A DNA stretch of 38,525 nt from Rhodospirillaceae bacterium (GTDB lineage Bacteria > Pseudomonadota > Alphaproteobacteria > Kiloniellales > DSM-21159): NCBI GenBank assembly GCA_029265995.1, contig JAJUFM010000012.1, positions 1-38,525 of the forward strand, given 5' to 3'. The translations under genes were made by a program, and so were the position numbers. Under the pieces are notes generated by a model. That model was not told the origin of the DNA. It saw only the letters and a program-made list of their open reading frames with translations, and did not search any database. Shown piece by piece: positions 8,343-17,186 of this stretch (position 1 is its first letter; each line of letters opens with the position of its first letter).

Positions 8343-8987
8343 GTGCCTGGCTGGTTTGCAAAGAATGCTCTAACCTTCAGTGTGATCGCGTGCCTGATGG
8401 GGGCCTCATCGCTCATGGCCGCCCAGCCGCGGGACGCGGAACAGATCGGGCCACCTGCTCGATCCCAGCTCGTGCAACCGCGGGCTTCAACTCACTCTGA
8501 ACGCTTCGAGCTTGTTGTCCTCAAAGGTGAAGAGCAGCTCCTGCTTTTCCTCGACGACTTTGCCAGCAACACCCCGATTGCGGGCGCAACCCTTGCCGTA
8601 GAGGTCGATGGCAACCTCGGCACTCTCACCGAGATCGCGCCCGGTCTCTATGCCGCTCCCTGGAAGGCGCCGCGCGATCAGGAAGAGTTCGAGGTAGAGG
8701 TAACCGTCGCTTCCTCCGTCGGCGATGAGCAGCTGCACACGCAGCTACGAGTTCCCGCCGCCTTGAGTACCCCACAGAGGAACCTGGCGCTTGGGTCACT
8801 GACCCCGAACCTGGACCTGCTCGTTCCCCTACTGGCCTTCTTGGCAGGCGCCGCCTGCGCCCTGCTCGCCCTACGCAGACGCGATGTCGCGAGCACCAGT
8901 AAGCCCAATGAAGATGCAACGAGCCACGAAGCGCCTCTAACGGCCTTGGCAGCCCCGTCAGGCGTCAGGACCCAAGGCGCCCACTGA
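8343..8987 (+). CDS. Bitopic membrane protein with Ig-like (YtkA-like) periplasmic domain
   Basis: A 214-residue protein starting at GTG 8343, preceded by a strong GGGAGGGG six bases upstream. The N-terminus is a signal peptide (ALTFSVIACLMGASSLMAAQ). A beta-rich periplasmic domain follows (about 50-145): FELVVLKGEEQLLLFLDDF, then NTPIAGATLAVEVDG and APGLYAAPW. This pattern resembles YtkA/FixH-like Ig domains found near RND efflux adaptors. One transmembrane helix (about 153-175, LDLLVPLLAFLAGAACALLAL) and a short charged cytoplasmic tail end the protein, giving a type I topology. mlaA follows after only 32 bases, so co-transcription is likely. The domain similarity is from memory and moderate; the function is unknown. 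Confidence 0.6.
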   Translation: MPGWFAKNALTFSVIACLMGASSLMAAQPRDAEQIGPPARSQLVQPRASTHSERFELVVLKGEEQLLLFLDDFASNTPIAGATLAVEVDGNLGTLTEIAPGLYAAPWKAPRDQEEFEVEVTVASSVGDEQLHTQLRVPAALSTPQRNLALGSLTPNLDLLVPLLAFLAGAACALLALRRRDVASTSKPNEDATSHEAPLTALAAPSGVRTQGAH

Positions 8988-9019
8988 TCACAAACGAAAG
9001 ACCGTGAGGTAAAGGCACT

Positions 9020-9898
9020 ATGGCTAGACTAGGTCTGCTCTGCACGACGGTGGCATTCGGTGCCAGCTTGATCTGCGCTACCGCATCTGCCCAGGAAGCG
9101 GCTCTCGAGCAACGCGATCCCCTGGAGCACCTCAATCGAGCGGTCTTCAGCTTCAACCATAGTCTGCATGATACCGTGCTACGGCCGGTGAGTGGCGCCT
9201 ACGCTGCCCTGCCCGAGGGGGTGCAGAAAGGGGTGGACAACTTCTTCTCCAACCTGCGCGAACCCGTCGTGACAGTCGCGAGCGCACTACAGGGCGACGG
9301 AAGCAACTCCGTCAAATCAGCGGGGCGCTTCGTAGTCAACAGCACCGCCGGTATAGGCGGCATCTTCGACGTCGCCACGCCGCTCGGCCTGGTCAGCCGT
9401 CCGGAAGACCTCGGCCTTACCCTCTGCCATTACGGCGTGCCTCAGGGGCCCTATCTGGTCTTGCCGCTGATCGGCCCTTCCAATGGGCGAGATTTTGCCG
9501 CTCTCGCGGCAACCTACGCAGTGACCTACAACCTTGTCGGATCTCACACCCTGCCCTACCTCGCCGTCGACGGCGCGGTCGCCCATGCCGCAGACGACGG
9601 CACACACGAGCACGATTTGCCGGATTTCTATGCGGTGACGCGCGAGGCCTATCTCAGCAAGCGAGCCCTTGCCTGCGAAGATGCGCTGGGTCCTGACATG
9701 TTGAAGGCTAGCCCCTATGGCCAAGTCACCTTGCGCACGGCAGCGCTGGACACCTCGACGATCGACGCCTCGGAAGCGCTCGATGATGCTGAGCAGCTTA
9801 TCGATGATCTGGAATCGGAGGCAGAAGACGCGCTCGAAGAGCTGACCCCCGACGCCTCTCCCCAGCCAGAGCAGCCCGCGAGCAACAACGCTGGATAG
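9020..9898 (+). CDS. mlaA: MlaA/VacJ-family outer-membrane lipid asymmetry protein, lipobox absent
   Basis: A 292-residue VacJ/MlaA-family protein. MlaA extracts mislocalised phospholipids from the outer leaflet of the outer membrane and hands them to MlaC. Family motifs are present: DPLEHLNRAVFSFNHSL near residues 33-49, FFSNLREPV, RFVVNSTAGIGGIFDVA, and EDLGLTLCHYGVPQGPYLVL followed by PLIGPSNGRD. The signal peptide ends in a type I-like site (ATASAQ). Neither nearby cysteine, C8 or C19, has a lipobox: C19 is preceded by S-L-I. MlaA is normally a lipoprotein, so this is unusual. The C-terminus (about 250-292) is a very acidic tail of DDAEQL/ELEED-like sequence. AGGTAAAGG precedes the ATG. 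The other mla genes (mlaFEDCB) are not in the window. Confidence 0.9.
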   Translation: MARLGLLCTTVAFGASLICATASAQEAALEQRDPLEHLNRAVFSFNHSLHDTVLRPVSGAYAALPEGVQKGVDNFFSNLREPVVTVASALQGDGSNSVKSAGRFVVNSTAGIGGIFDVATPLGLVSRPEDLGLTLCHYGVPQGPYLVLPLIGPSNGRDFAALAATYAVTYNLVGSHTLPYLAVDGAVAHAADDGTHEHDLPDFYAVTREAYLSKRALACEDALGPDMLKASPYGQVTLRTAALDTSTIDASEALDDAEQLIDDLESEAEDALEELTPDASPQPEQPASNNAG

Positions 9899-9923
9899 CC
9901 CGCGTCTGATCTATCCGAGCGCG

Positions 9924-12647
9924 TTATTGCGCTTCGGGGAGAAGTGAGCGCAGTTCGTAGAGAAGTTCCAAAGCTTCTCTAGGCGAAAGTTCATCCGGCG
10001 ATATGCCGGCAAGACGCTTCTCTACGGCACTTGGCTCAGGGGCTGCCGAGGCAGACTGGGACTTGGCCGCCGCGGCGCTGAAAAGCGGCAGGTCGTCGGC
10101 CAGGCGTGAGAGCGCGCCGGCTTGCTCCCCCTGCTCCAGCTTTTCCAGCACGGCTTCCGCACGCGCCACTGCTGCCGCGGGAAGCCCCGCGAGACGCGCC
10201 ACATGGATGCCGTAGGAACGGTCGGCGGCGCCCGGTCCCACCTCATGCAGGAAAATCACGTCGCCCTGCCACTCCTTGACCCGCATCGCATGGCACGTCA
10301 GCGACGAGAGCGTCGCCGAAAGGCGCGTCAGTTCATGATAATGGGTGGCGAAGAGCGCGCGGCAGCGATTGACCTCGTGCAGATGCTCGACACAGGCCCA
10401 GGCGATGGAAAGGCCATCGAAGGTGGCCGTACCCCGGCCGATTTCGTCGAGGATGACCAGAGCCCGCGGCCCCGCCTGATTCAGGATCGCAGCAGTCTCC
10501 ACCATCTCCACCATGAAGGTGGAGCGGCCTCGGGCCAGATCGTCGGCTGCCCCCACCCGGCTGAAGAGGCGGTCGACCGTCCCGATCACCGCTTTGCGTG
10601 CGGGCACGAAGGAGCCGATCTGCGCCAGCAGCGCGATCAGGGCGTTCTGCCGCAGGAAGGTGGATTTGCCCGCCATGTTGGGCCCAGTGATCAGCCAGAG
10701 GCGCTGGTCGTCTGAGAGATTGCAGTCGTTCGCGACGAAGGGTTCCGCTTGCTCGGCTTTGAGCGCGGCCTCCACCACCGGATGGCGCCCCCCTTCGATC
10801 TCAAAACGCGCTGAATCCTCAACCTGCGGCCGCGACCACTCCTCTGCCACCGCCAACTCCGCCAGGGAAGCCGAGACATCGACCTCGGCGAGCGCGCTGG
10901 CGGTTGCGGCAACGCTCTCCGCGCTCGCGAGAATTCGATCGCCCAACCGGGCGAAGATTTCCAGCTCCAGTGCCAAAGCCTTGTCAGCGGCTGACACGAT
11001 CCGCTTTTCCAGCTCCGAAAGCTCCACCGTGACGTAGCGTGTCGCGCTAGCGAGCGTCTGACGGTGAATGAAGGGACTGTCCGGCCCGCCGGGCATCCGT
11101 GCAACGTTCGTGGCGGAAACCTCCACAAAATAACCAAGGACGTTGTTGTGCTTTACCTTGAGCGAGGTAATGCCGGTTTCTTCCACGTACTTCGCCTGCA
11201 GAGCGGCAATCAACTTCCGGCTTTCGTCTCGCAGGCTCTTCAGCTCATCCAGGACGGTATCGTAGCCAGCTGCCACAAAACCGCCGTCACGCGCCGCCAC
11301 GGGCAGCTCCGCGGCCAGGGCGCCTTCCAGCTCTCGCAGCAACTCATCGTCGCCGACCAATCGGTCAGCCGCCGACTGCAGCGCCGGCGGACAGGGAGAG
11401 AGGCGCTGGTCCGCCAGGGCATGATGGAGTTCGCGGGCAGTCCGCAGCCCATCCCGCACCGCCGCCAGATCGCGCGGGCCCCCGCGACCGAGGGAAAGGC
11501 GCGACAGCGCACGCTCCATATCCGGCGTAGCCTTCAAGGCAGCGCGCAACTGGGCGCGTAAGTTCGCCTCCTGCACCAAGAAGGCCACTGCATCCAGCCG
11601 CTCGTCCAGCACTCCGGGATCCACCAGCGGCGCTGCAAGGCGCGTTGCGAGCAGCCGTGCGCCCGCTCCCGTTACAGTGCGATCGATGCAGGCGAGCAAG
11701 CTGCCCCGCCGGCCGCCATCGAGCGCGCGAACCAATTCCAGGTTCCTGCGCGTGGCCGCGTCGATCTCCATGATCCGGCTCTTGCCGCTCGCCTCCACCC
11801 GCCGCGGCGGAGAGAGGCGAGGCAGGCGACCCTTCTGGGTGAGCTCAAGATAGTCGACAAGGGCTCCGGTTGCCGCCAGTTCCGCGCGGTGGAAGTCGCC
11901 GAAGGCCGCCATGGTGCCGACCCTGAAAAGAGCCTCGAGGCGACGCCGCGCATTCTCGCTATCGAAGCGCGCACCCGACATAGGCACGAGACGTTGCTTC
12001 CATTCCCGCAGCACGGCGGCAAGTTCGGGACGGCCGAGCAGGCGGTCCGGCAAGAGGAGTTCGCTCGGCTCCACCCGTCCGAGCGCCGCCGCAAGGCGCT
12101 CGCTCGCAAGGGCTTGAACCATGAAGTCGCCCGTCGAAACATCCAGCCAGGCAAGCCCCAGTTCACCTGCCACATCCACCAGCGCCGCAAGGTAGTTGTT
12201 GCTGCGCGCATCCAGTAGCTGATCTTCCGTTAGGGTGCCGGGTGTTACGATCCGAACCACATCACGCTTCACGACCGCCTTGTAGCCGCGCTTGCGCGCC
12301 TCGGCCGGGTCCTCCAGCTGCTCACAGACAGCGACTCGAAACCCCTTGCGGATCAGCCGCGACAAGTAGGCCTCGTGGGCGTGCACGGGAACTCCACACA
12401 TGGGAATCTCTTCTCCCCCGTGTTGCCCTCTCTTGGTCAGGGTGATGTCCAGGGCCGCGGCCGCTTCGATCGCGTCCTCGAAGAACAGCTCGTAGAAGTC
12501 GCCCATGCGGTAGAAAAGCAAGCAGTCCGGATGGGCCTGCTTGATCTCCAGGTATTGAGCCATCATCGGGGTGGCGGCGCCAGTTGCAGCGGACGTCGCC
12601 ATGGATGTGGATTTGTCGGACACGGAAGAATGCTGGTCGTCAGGCAC
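9924..12647 (-). CDS. mutS: DNA mismatch repair ATPase MutS
   Basis: A 907-residue MutS, which recognises base mismatches and small loops and recruits MutL. The N-terminal mismatch-binding domain has the Phe-x-Glu motif in [11 protein letters not shown] (near residue 50) after [14 protein letters not shown]. The core and clamp domains follow. The ATPase domain has Walker [10 protein letters not shown] (from about residue 655), a Walker B-like [16 protein letters not shown], and the ATHYHEL switch. The C-terminus keeps the [16 protein letters not shown] helix. The upstream-most start is GTG at 12647 without a clear Shine-Dalgarno sequence; an in-frame ATG at 12602 also lies before the conserved region, so the start is uncertain. 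It is convergent with mlaA (25 bases between stops) and divergent from the gene at 12756. Confidence 0.97.
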   Translation of the reverse strand: MPDDQHSSVSDKSTSMATSAATGAATPMMAQYLEIKQAHPDCLLFYRMGDFYELFFEDAIEAAAALDITLTKRGQHGGEEIPMCGVPVHAHEAYLSRLIRKGFRVAVCEQLEDPAEARKRGYKAVVKRDVVRIVTPGTLTEDQLLDARSNNYLAALVDVAGELGLAWLDVSTGDFMVQALASERLAAALGRVEPSELLLPDRLLGRPELAAVLREWKQRLVPMSGARFDSENARRRLEALFRVGTMAAFGDFHRAELAATGALVDYLELTQKGRLPRLSPPRRVEASGKSRIMEIDAATRRNLELVRALDGGRRGSLLACIDRTVTGAGARLLATRLAAPLVDPGVLDERLDAVAFLVQEANLRAQLRAALKATPDMERALSRLSLGRGGPRDLAAVRDGLRTARELHHALADQRLSPCPPALQSAADRLVGDDELLRELEGALAAELPVAARDGGFVAAGYDTVLDELKSLRDESRKLIAALQAKYVEETGITSLKVKHNNVLGYFVEVSATNVARMPGGPDSPFIHRQTLASATRYVTVELSELEKRIVSAADKALALELEIFARLGDRILASAESVAATASALAEVDVSASLAELAVAEEWSRPQVEDSARFEIEGGRHPVVEAALKAEQAEPFVANDCNLSDDQRLWLITGPNMAGKSTFLRQNALIALLAQIGSFVPARKAVIGTVDRLFSRVGAADDLARGRSTFMVEMVETAAILNQAGPRALVILDEIGRGTATFDGLSIAWACVEHLHEVNRCRALFATHYHELTRLSATLSSLTCHAMRVKEWQGDVIFLHEVGPGAADRSYGIHVARLAGLPAAAVARAEAVLEKLEQGEQAGALSRLADDLPLFSAAAAKSQSASAAPEPSAVEKRLAGISPDELSPREALELLYELRSLLPEAQ

Positions 12648-12755
12648 GTGATCTAGCCATTGCTTCTCACTGGTGGTCGAAGGCAGCGGACCCTACCATA
12701 GAGCGGCGGATGTGGCAGTGCCGCGGCCGCGCAAAAGTGCAGAGGAGATGCCGGC

Positions 12756-13277
12756 GTGAATGAACAACCCCAAGCCCCGGACGCGGCCCCGCTACCCTTT
12801 CCAGAGATAGTGGGCACTTTTTCTTCTCGGGAGGATCTGGAAGCCGCTGTGAAGACCCTGCGCGCCGCTGGTTTCGGTCACACGGATCTATCGATCCTGG
12901 ATACGCATGAATCGCTGGACGCCTTCGAGCAGGCACCTTGGTACGAGCATTTTGTCGGGCTGGTCGGCGAGGCTAAATATATCGGGCCTCTCACCACAGC
13001 AGGATTTCTGGCAGTCGCGACCGGTCCGGTCGGCGCTGCTATTTCCGCCGTAGCTGGAGCCGGAGTGGCCGCGATGGCTCTGCGCGAGGCGCTGGATCAG
13101 GTAGAAGCGACGCCCGACAATGATGCCTTCGCCAGGGCGCTGGAGCAGGGCGCGGTGCTGCTTTGGGTCGCCTGCGGCGATAGTACGGCTGAAGAGCGCG
13201 CTCGCGACATCCTGCTGCACCACAACGCCCGCTTTGTGCACCGCCACCAGCGTCCCGCGCCGCAAGCGGAGGCATAG
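12756..13277 (+). CDS. GSP17M/YflT-like stress-associated protein
   Basis: A 173-residue protein starting at GTG 12756, preceded by AGAGGAGA at good spacing. The N-terminal part (residues 17-50: EIVGTFSSREDLEAAVKTLR, then AGFGHTDLSIL) resembles the GSP17M domain of general stress protein 17M/YflT, a ferredoxin-like fold. The middle is a Gly/Ala-rich hydrophobic stretch (about 78-110, GFLAVATGPVGAAISAVAGAGVAAM) that may insert in or cross the membrane. The C-terminal part (about 125-165) is a second alpha/beta repeat (GAVLLWVACGDSTAEERARDILLHH). This arrangement is common in bacterial proteins of unknown function. It is divergent from mutS with a 108-base spacer. No enzymatic residues are recognised. 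Confidence 0.65.
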   Translation: MNEQPQAPDAAPLPFPEIVGTFSSREDLEAAVKTLRAAGFGHTDLSILDTHESLDAFEQAPWYEHFVGLVGEAKYIGPLTTAGFLAVATGPVGAAISAVAGAGVAAMALREALDQVEATPDNDAFARALEQGAVLLWVACGDSTAEERARDILLHHNARFVHRHQRPAPQAEA

Positions 13278-13296
13278 CCCGAGATGAGCAATAGAA

Positions 13297-13989
13297 TCAG
13301 ACCATGCGGACGCTGAGGCGATCCCAGTTTCCGAAGGTGCACTCCATGGTCTGACCGCGCTGGACCGGCCCCACGCCCTCCGGCGTCCCTGTCATGATCA
13401 GGTCGCCGGGCTCCAGGCGCACCAGGCCGGACAGGTAGCTGACGATTTCGTGGGTCTTCCAGATCATCAGGGCGATATCGCTGTCCTGCTTGATCTCGCC
13501 ATCTACCGCGAGGCTGATACGGGCGCTCTCCGGGTGGCCAATTTCCGCGGCTGGATGAATCGCGGTGCAAGGCGCGGACCAATCGAAGCCCTTGCTCATA
13601 TCCCACGGTCGGCGCATCTGCTTGGCCTCGTTTTGCAGATCGCGCCGCGTCAGATCTATGCCCAGGGCGTAGCCGTAGACATGATCCAGCGCCTGCTCGA
13701 GGGGGATATCCGCACCCCCCTTGCCGATCGCGACCACGAGTTCGAGCTCGAAGTGCAGGCTGCTGGTCTTGGGAGGATAGGGAACCTCCCCGCCTTGCGG
13801 AACCACTGCATCAGCCGGCTTGGAAAAGAAAAAGGGCGGCTCACGCTCGGGATCACCACCCATTTCATGGGCGTGCGCCACATAGTTTCGCCCCACGCAG
13901 TAGATGCGTCGAACCGGGAAAAGCTGCGTACTACCAACGACTGGTAGACTTGGCTGGGCAGGTGGCTCGACGACATAGCGTTGGGACAT
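13297..13989 (-). CDS. Fumarylacetoacetate hydrolase-family protein
   Basis: A 230-residue enzyme of the FAH superfamily, metal-dependent hydrolases or decarboxylases of acylpyruvates and related 2,4-diketo acids. The start at ATG 13989 is chosen because CAGGAG lies about seven bases upstream and the conserved region begins directly; longer frames to 14271 are low-complexity. Visible motifs are CVGRNYVAHAHEMG (31-44), FFFSKPADAV, the metal-ligand strand HFELELVVAIGK (79-90, with E81 and E83), GIDLTRRDLQ (with D112), KGFDWSAP and MTGTPEGVGP. Size and order match single-domain members such as fumarylpyruvate hydrolase or acylpyruvase. The exact substrate cannot be told from sequence. It is divergent from secA with a 262-base spacer (13990-14251) in which I see no other gene. 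Confidence 0.9.
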   Translation of the reverse strand: MSQRYVVEPPAQPSLPVVGSTQLFPVRRIYCVGRNYVAHAHEMGGDPEREPPFFFSKPADAVVPQGGEVPYPPKTSSLHFELELVVAIGKGGADIPLEQALDHVYGYALGIDLTRRDLQNEAKQMRRPWDMSKGFDWSAPCTAIHPAAEIGHPESARISLAVDGEIKQDSDIALMIWKTHEIVSYLSGLVRLEPGDLIMTGTPEGVGPVQRGQTMECTFGNWDRLSVRMV

Positions 13990-14251
13990 TGACCGGCTCC
14001 TGTCAGAGGCTAGGCGTGCGTGATTGGCTACGGCATAGCGCGAAAGAAGACGCACATCCAGAGCAGCCGCAAGCAAAGAGGATGACCTTCGGCTTCGTGC
14101 TGGAGATGAGCCGTCTATTCTCTTCTGCGCTCTTCGGGAAGGGGATCGCGCGTTGACTTGAGCGCAGGCGGCCCATATGTCTCTGCGACGACTTCTATGC
14201 CCTGCGGGGGCGCCGCTGCGTGCTCCGCTACTTCCTGATTTTGAGGGTTGC

Positions 14252-16990
14252 ATGCTAAGCGCGATCGCCAAGCGCGTATTCGGATCAGCAAACGACCGCT
14301 ACATCAAGTCGCTGCGGCGGCACGTCGCGGCGATCAACGCTCTGGAGCCGGAGCTGGAAAAGCTGGACGACGCAGCTCTGGCCGCGCGTACAGAGCAGTT
14401 CCGGGAAAGGCTCGACAAGGGCGAGACCCTGGACGATCTCCTGGTCGAAGCTTTCGCCACTGTGCGTGAAGCCTCCAAGCGCACGCTGGGCTTGCGCCAC
14501 TTCGACGTGCAGTTGATCGGCGGCATGGTGCTGCATCAGGGGCAGATCGCCGAGATGAAGACCGGTGAGGGCAAGACCCTTGTCGCCACGCTCGCGGTCT
14601 ACCTCAATGCCCTCGGCGGCAAGGGTGTGCACGTCATCACGGTCAACGACTACCTGGCGAGCCGCGACGCGGAGTGGATGGGTCAGGTCTATCGCTTCCT
14701 CGGCCTGTCGGTCGGCACCATCGTGCACGGTCTACCCGATCCGGTTCGGCGCGAGCAGTATGCGTGCGACATCACCTACGGGACCAACAACGAGTTCGGC
14801 TTCGACTACTTGCGCGACAACATGAAGTACCGCCTGGAAGACATGGTCCAGCGCGACTTCAACTTCGCCATCGTCGACGAGGTCGACTCCATCCTGATCG
14901 ACGAAAGCCGCACGCCGTTGATCATCTCCGGCCCGGCGCAGGATTCCAGCGAGCACTATCGCGCGGTCGACAAGGTCATCCCGCACCTCACCGAGGAACA
15001 CTACGAGAAGGACGAGAAGCTCCGCACCGTCAACCTGACCGACGCTGGTGTAGAGAAGGTCGAGGAAGTTCTGCGCGAAATGGGTCTGATGGAGACCGGC
15101 GGTCTCTATGACATCCAGAACGTCTCCCTGCTTCATCACGTCACCCAGGGGCTGCGAGCGCACAAGCTTTTCTCGCGCGATACGGATTACATCGTCAAAG
15201 ACGACAAGGTCGTCATCATTGACGAGTTCACCGGACGCATGATGGAGGGGCGCCGCTACTCCGAAGGCCTGCACCAGGCGCTGGAGGCCAAGGAAGGCGT
15301 CACCATCCAGCAGGAAAACCAGACGCTCGCCTCGATCACCTTCCAGAACTACTTCCGCCTCTATCCGAAGCTTGCCGGCATGACCGGTACCGCGATGACC
15401 GAGGCCGCCGAGTTCGCGGACATCTATAACCTCGAGGTCATCGAGATCCCGACCAACGTGCCGGTCGCTCGCGTCGATCATGACGATGAGGTCTATCGCA
15501 CGGCGCGCGAGAAGTACGACGCCATTATCGCCCAGATCGAGGAATGCCGGCAGCGCCAGCAGCCGGTCCTCGTCGGAACGGTGTCCATCGAAAAGTCCGA
15601 GTTCCTGGCGGGCTTGCTGAAGCAGAAGAAGATCCCGCACCAGGTGCTGAACGCTCGCTATCACGAGCAGGAAGCCTTCATCATCGCCCAGGCCGGCGCG
15701 CCCGGGTCGGTGACCATCGCCACCAACATGGCTGGTCGCGGTACCGACATTCAGCTCGGCGGCAACGTTGAGATGCGCGTGCGCCAGGAACTGGCGCAAA
15801 TCGAAGACGAGGCTGCGAAGGCAAAGCGCGAGGCCGAGATTCGCGCCGAGGTTCAGCGCAACCGCGAGATTGTGTTGGAGGCCGGGGGCCTCTTCGTGCT
15901 GGGTACAGAGCGGCACGAGAGCCGGCGCATCGACAACCAGTTGCGCGGCCGCTCCGGTCGTCAGGGCGATCCTGGGGGATCCAAGTTCTTCCTCTCCCTG
16001 GAAGACGATCTCATGCGCATCTTCGGCTCTGAGCGCATGGACACCATGCTGCGCCGCCTGGGCCTGAAGGAAGGCGAGGCCATCGTTCACCCCTGGGTCA
16101 ACAAGGCGCTGGAGAAGGCCCAGCAAAAGGTCGAAGCGCGCAACTACGATATCCGCAAGAACCTGCTGAAGTACGACGACGTCATGAACGACCAGCGAAA
16201 AGTCGTCTTCGAGCAGCGCAAGGACATGATGCGTGCGGAAAACGTCCACGACACCGTGCTGTCGATGCGAACAGAGGTGCTGGAGGATCTGGTCGCTCGC
16301 TGCATTCCCCCCAAGGCCTACGTCGAGCAGTGGGACGTTGATGGCCTCCACGAGGAAACCAGGCGCATCTTCGGCCTGGATCTGCCGATTCAGGAGTGGG
16401 CCAAGGAAGACGGCATCGCCGATGAGGAGATCCTGGAGCGTCTGCGCGAGGCCGTGGACGCCAAGATGGCGACCAAGGACGAGTCCTTCACGCCCGACAT
16501 CATGCGCGCTGCAGAGAAGCAGATTCTGCTGGCCGTATTGGACAAGCAGTGGAAGGAGCATCTCCTCGCTCTCGATCATCTGCGGCATGGGATCGGTTTG
16601 CGGGCCTATGGTCAGCGTGACCCCCTGAACGAATACAAGCGTGAAGCCTTCGGCATGTTCGAAGCGATGCTGAATCACGTGCGGGAGGAGGTCACCATGC
16701 TGCTCTCTCACGTACAAATCCGCGGACCTCAGCCGGATGCCATCCAGCGCCCGCCGCAGGAGATGCACGAAACGCGGCAGGATCCTGCGCGGGCGGATGC
16801 GGAGCCCGAACCTGCGTTGGCGGGGGCAGAAACGGCAGCGCGGGCGGCACCTCGCCCGACCCTTAGCCGCTCGCCGGATGCCGAGTTCGATCCCAACGAT
16901 CCCTCGACTTGGGGCCGCACCGGTCGCAACGCGCCCTGCCCCTGCGGCTCCGGCAAAAAGTACAAGCACTGCCACGGCAGCCTCGTCTGA
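14252..16990 (+). CDS. secA: Preprotein translocase ATPase SecA
   Basis: A 912-residue SecA, the ATP-driven motor that pushes unfolded preproteins through SecYEG. The start [16 protein letters not shown] at 14252 has GAGGG a few bases upstream and matches the normal SecA N-terminus; an in-frame ATG at 14177 would add 25 unrelated residues. Motifs include Q-motif/NBD1 [20 protein letters not shown] (Walker A), the [16 protein letters not shown]alker B region, the preprotein cross-linking domain, NBD2 with [14 protein letters not shown] and [20 protein letters not shown], and the helical scaffold. The C-terminus is the zinc- and SecB-binding tail [16 protein letters not shown], with ligands C-x-C and CH intact. 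The linker before it is Pro/Ala/Glu-rich. The downstream hairpin overlaps the stop codon. Confidence 0.98.
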   Translation: MLSAIAKRVFGSANDRYIKSLRRHVAAINALEPELEKLDDAALAARTEQFRERLDKGETLDDLLVEAFATVREASKRTLGLRHFDVQLIGGMVLHQGQIAEMKTGEGKTLVATLAVYLNALGGKGVHVITVNDYLASRDAEWMGQVYRFLGLSVGTIVHGLPDPVRREQYACDITYGTNNEFGFDYLRDNMKYRLEDMVQRDFNFAIVDEVDSILIDESRTPLIISGPAQDSSEHYRAVDKVIPHLTEEHYEKDEKLRTVNLTDAGVEKVEEVLREMGLMETGGLYDIQNVSLLHHVTQGLRAHKLFSRDTDYIVKDDKVVIIDEFTGRMMEGRRYSEGLHQALEAKEGVTIQQENQTLASITFQNYFRLYPKLAGMTGTAMTEAAEFADIYNLEVIEIPTNVPVARVDHDDEVYRTAREKYDAIIAQIEECRQRQQPVLVGTVSIEKSEFLAGLLKQKKIPHQVLNARYHEQEAFIIAQAGAPGSVTIATNMAGRGTDIQLGGNVEMRVRQELAQIEDEAAKAKREAEIRAEVQRNREIVLEAGGLFVLGTERHESRRIDNQLRGRSGRQGDPGGSKFFLSLEDDLMRIFGSERMDTMLRRLGLKEGEAIVHPWVNKALEKAQQKVEARNYDIRKNLLKYDDVMNDQRKVVFEQRKDMMRAENVHDTVLSMRTEVLEDLVARCIPPKAYVEQWDVDGLHEETRRIFGLDLPIQEWAKEDGIADEEILERLREAVDAKMATKDESFTPDIMRAAEKQILLAVLDKQWKEHLLALDHLRHGIGLRAYGQRDPLNEYKREAFGMFEAMLNHVREEVTMLLSHVQIRGPQPDAIQRPPQEMHETRQDPARADAEPEPALAGAETAARAAPRPTLSRSPDAEFDPNDPSTWGRTGRNAPCPCGSGKKYKHCHGSLV

Positions 16991-16997
16991 GGCTGCC
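16976..16997 (+). terminator. Hairpin overlapping the secA stop codon
   Basis: GGCAGCCTC (16976-16984) pairs perfectly with GAGGCTGCC (16989-16997) across a four-base loop, and the TGA stop is part of the loop and arm. No T-run follows, so it is not a standard intrinsic terminator. It could protect the 3' end or slow the ribosome or polymerase. The rest of the 196-base gap to 17186 shows only the ribosome-binding site of the next gene. Confidence 0.4.
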
Positions 16998-17186
16998 GTC
17001 CGGCCTCCCCCCGCTCTGTCATTGCGAGCCGCGCGGCGCTGGGTTGAGAACCGCCCGCCGCGTCCAATGAGCGGTACCTCCTCAATTAGTCGGTACGAAC
17101 TCGGTGTGACGTGGAAGTAGCGTGATAGACGTCGCTTCCTGCGCGAGTCACAATGAGCTGCACCTTCATGGGCAGGGAGGCCAAAG

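Noticed and set aside
9909..9923. Bidirectional terminator between mlaA and mutS
   Set aside because: GGATAG/CTATCC near the stops gives only six pairs with a 12-base loop and no T-run on either side.
14177..14251. Extended N-terminus of SecA from ATG 14177
   Set aside because: The extra 25 residues do not resemble SecA, and a good ribosome-binding site precedes ATG 14252.
14732..16975. Very long minus-strand open frame (747 codons) opposite secA
   Set aside because: secA on the plus strand is unmistakable. High GC content makes antisense frames long, and the translation has no recognisable domain and an unnatural Val/Leu/Arg/Asp composition.
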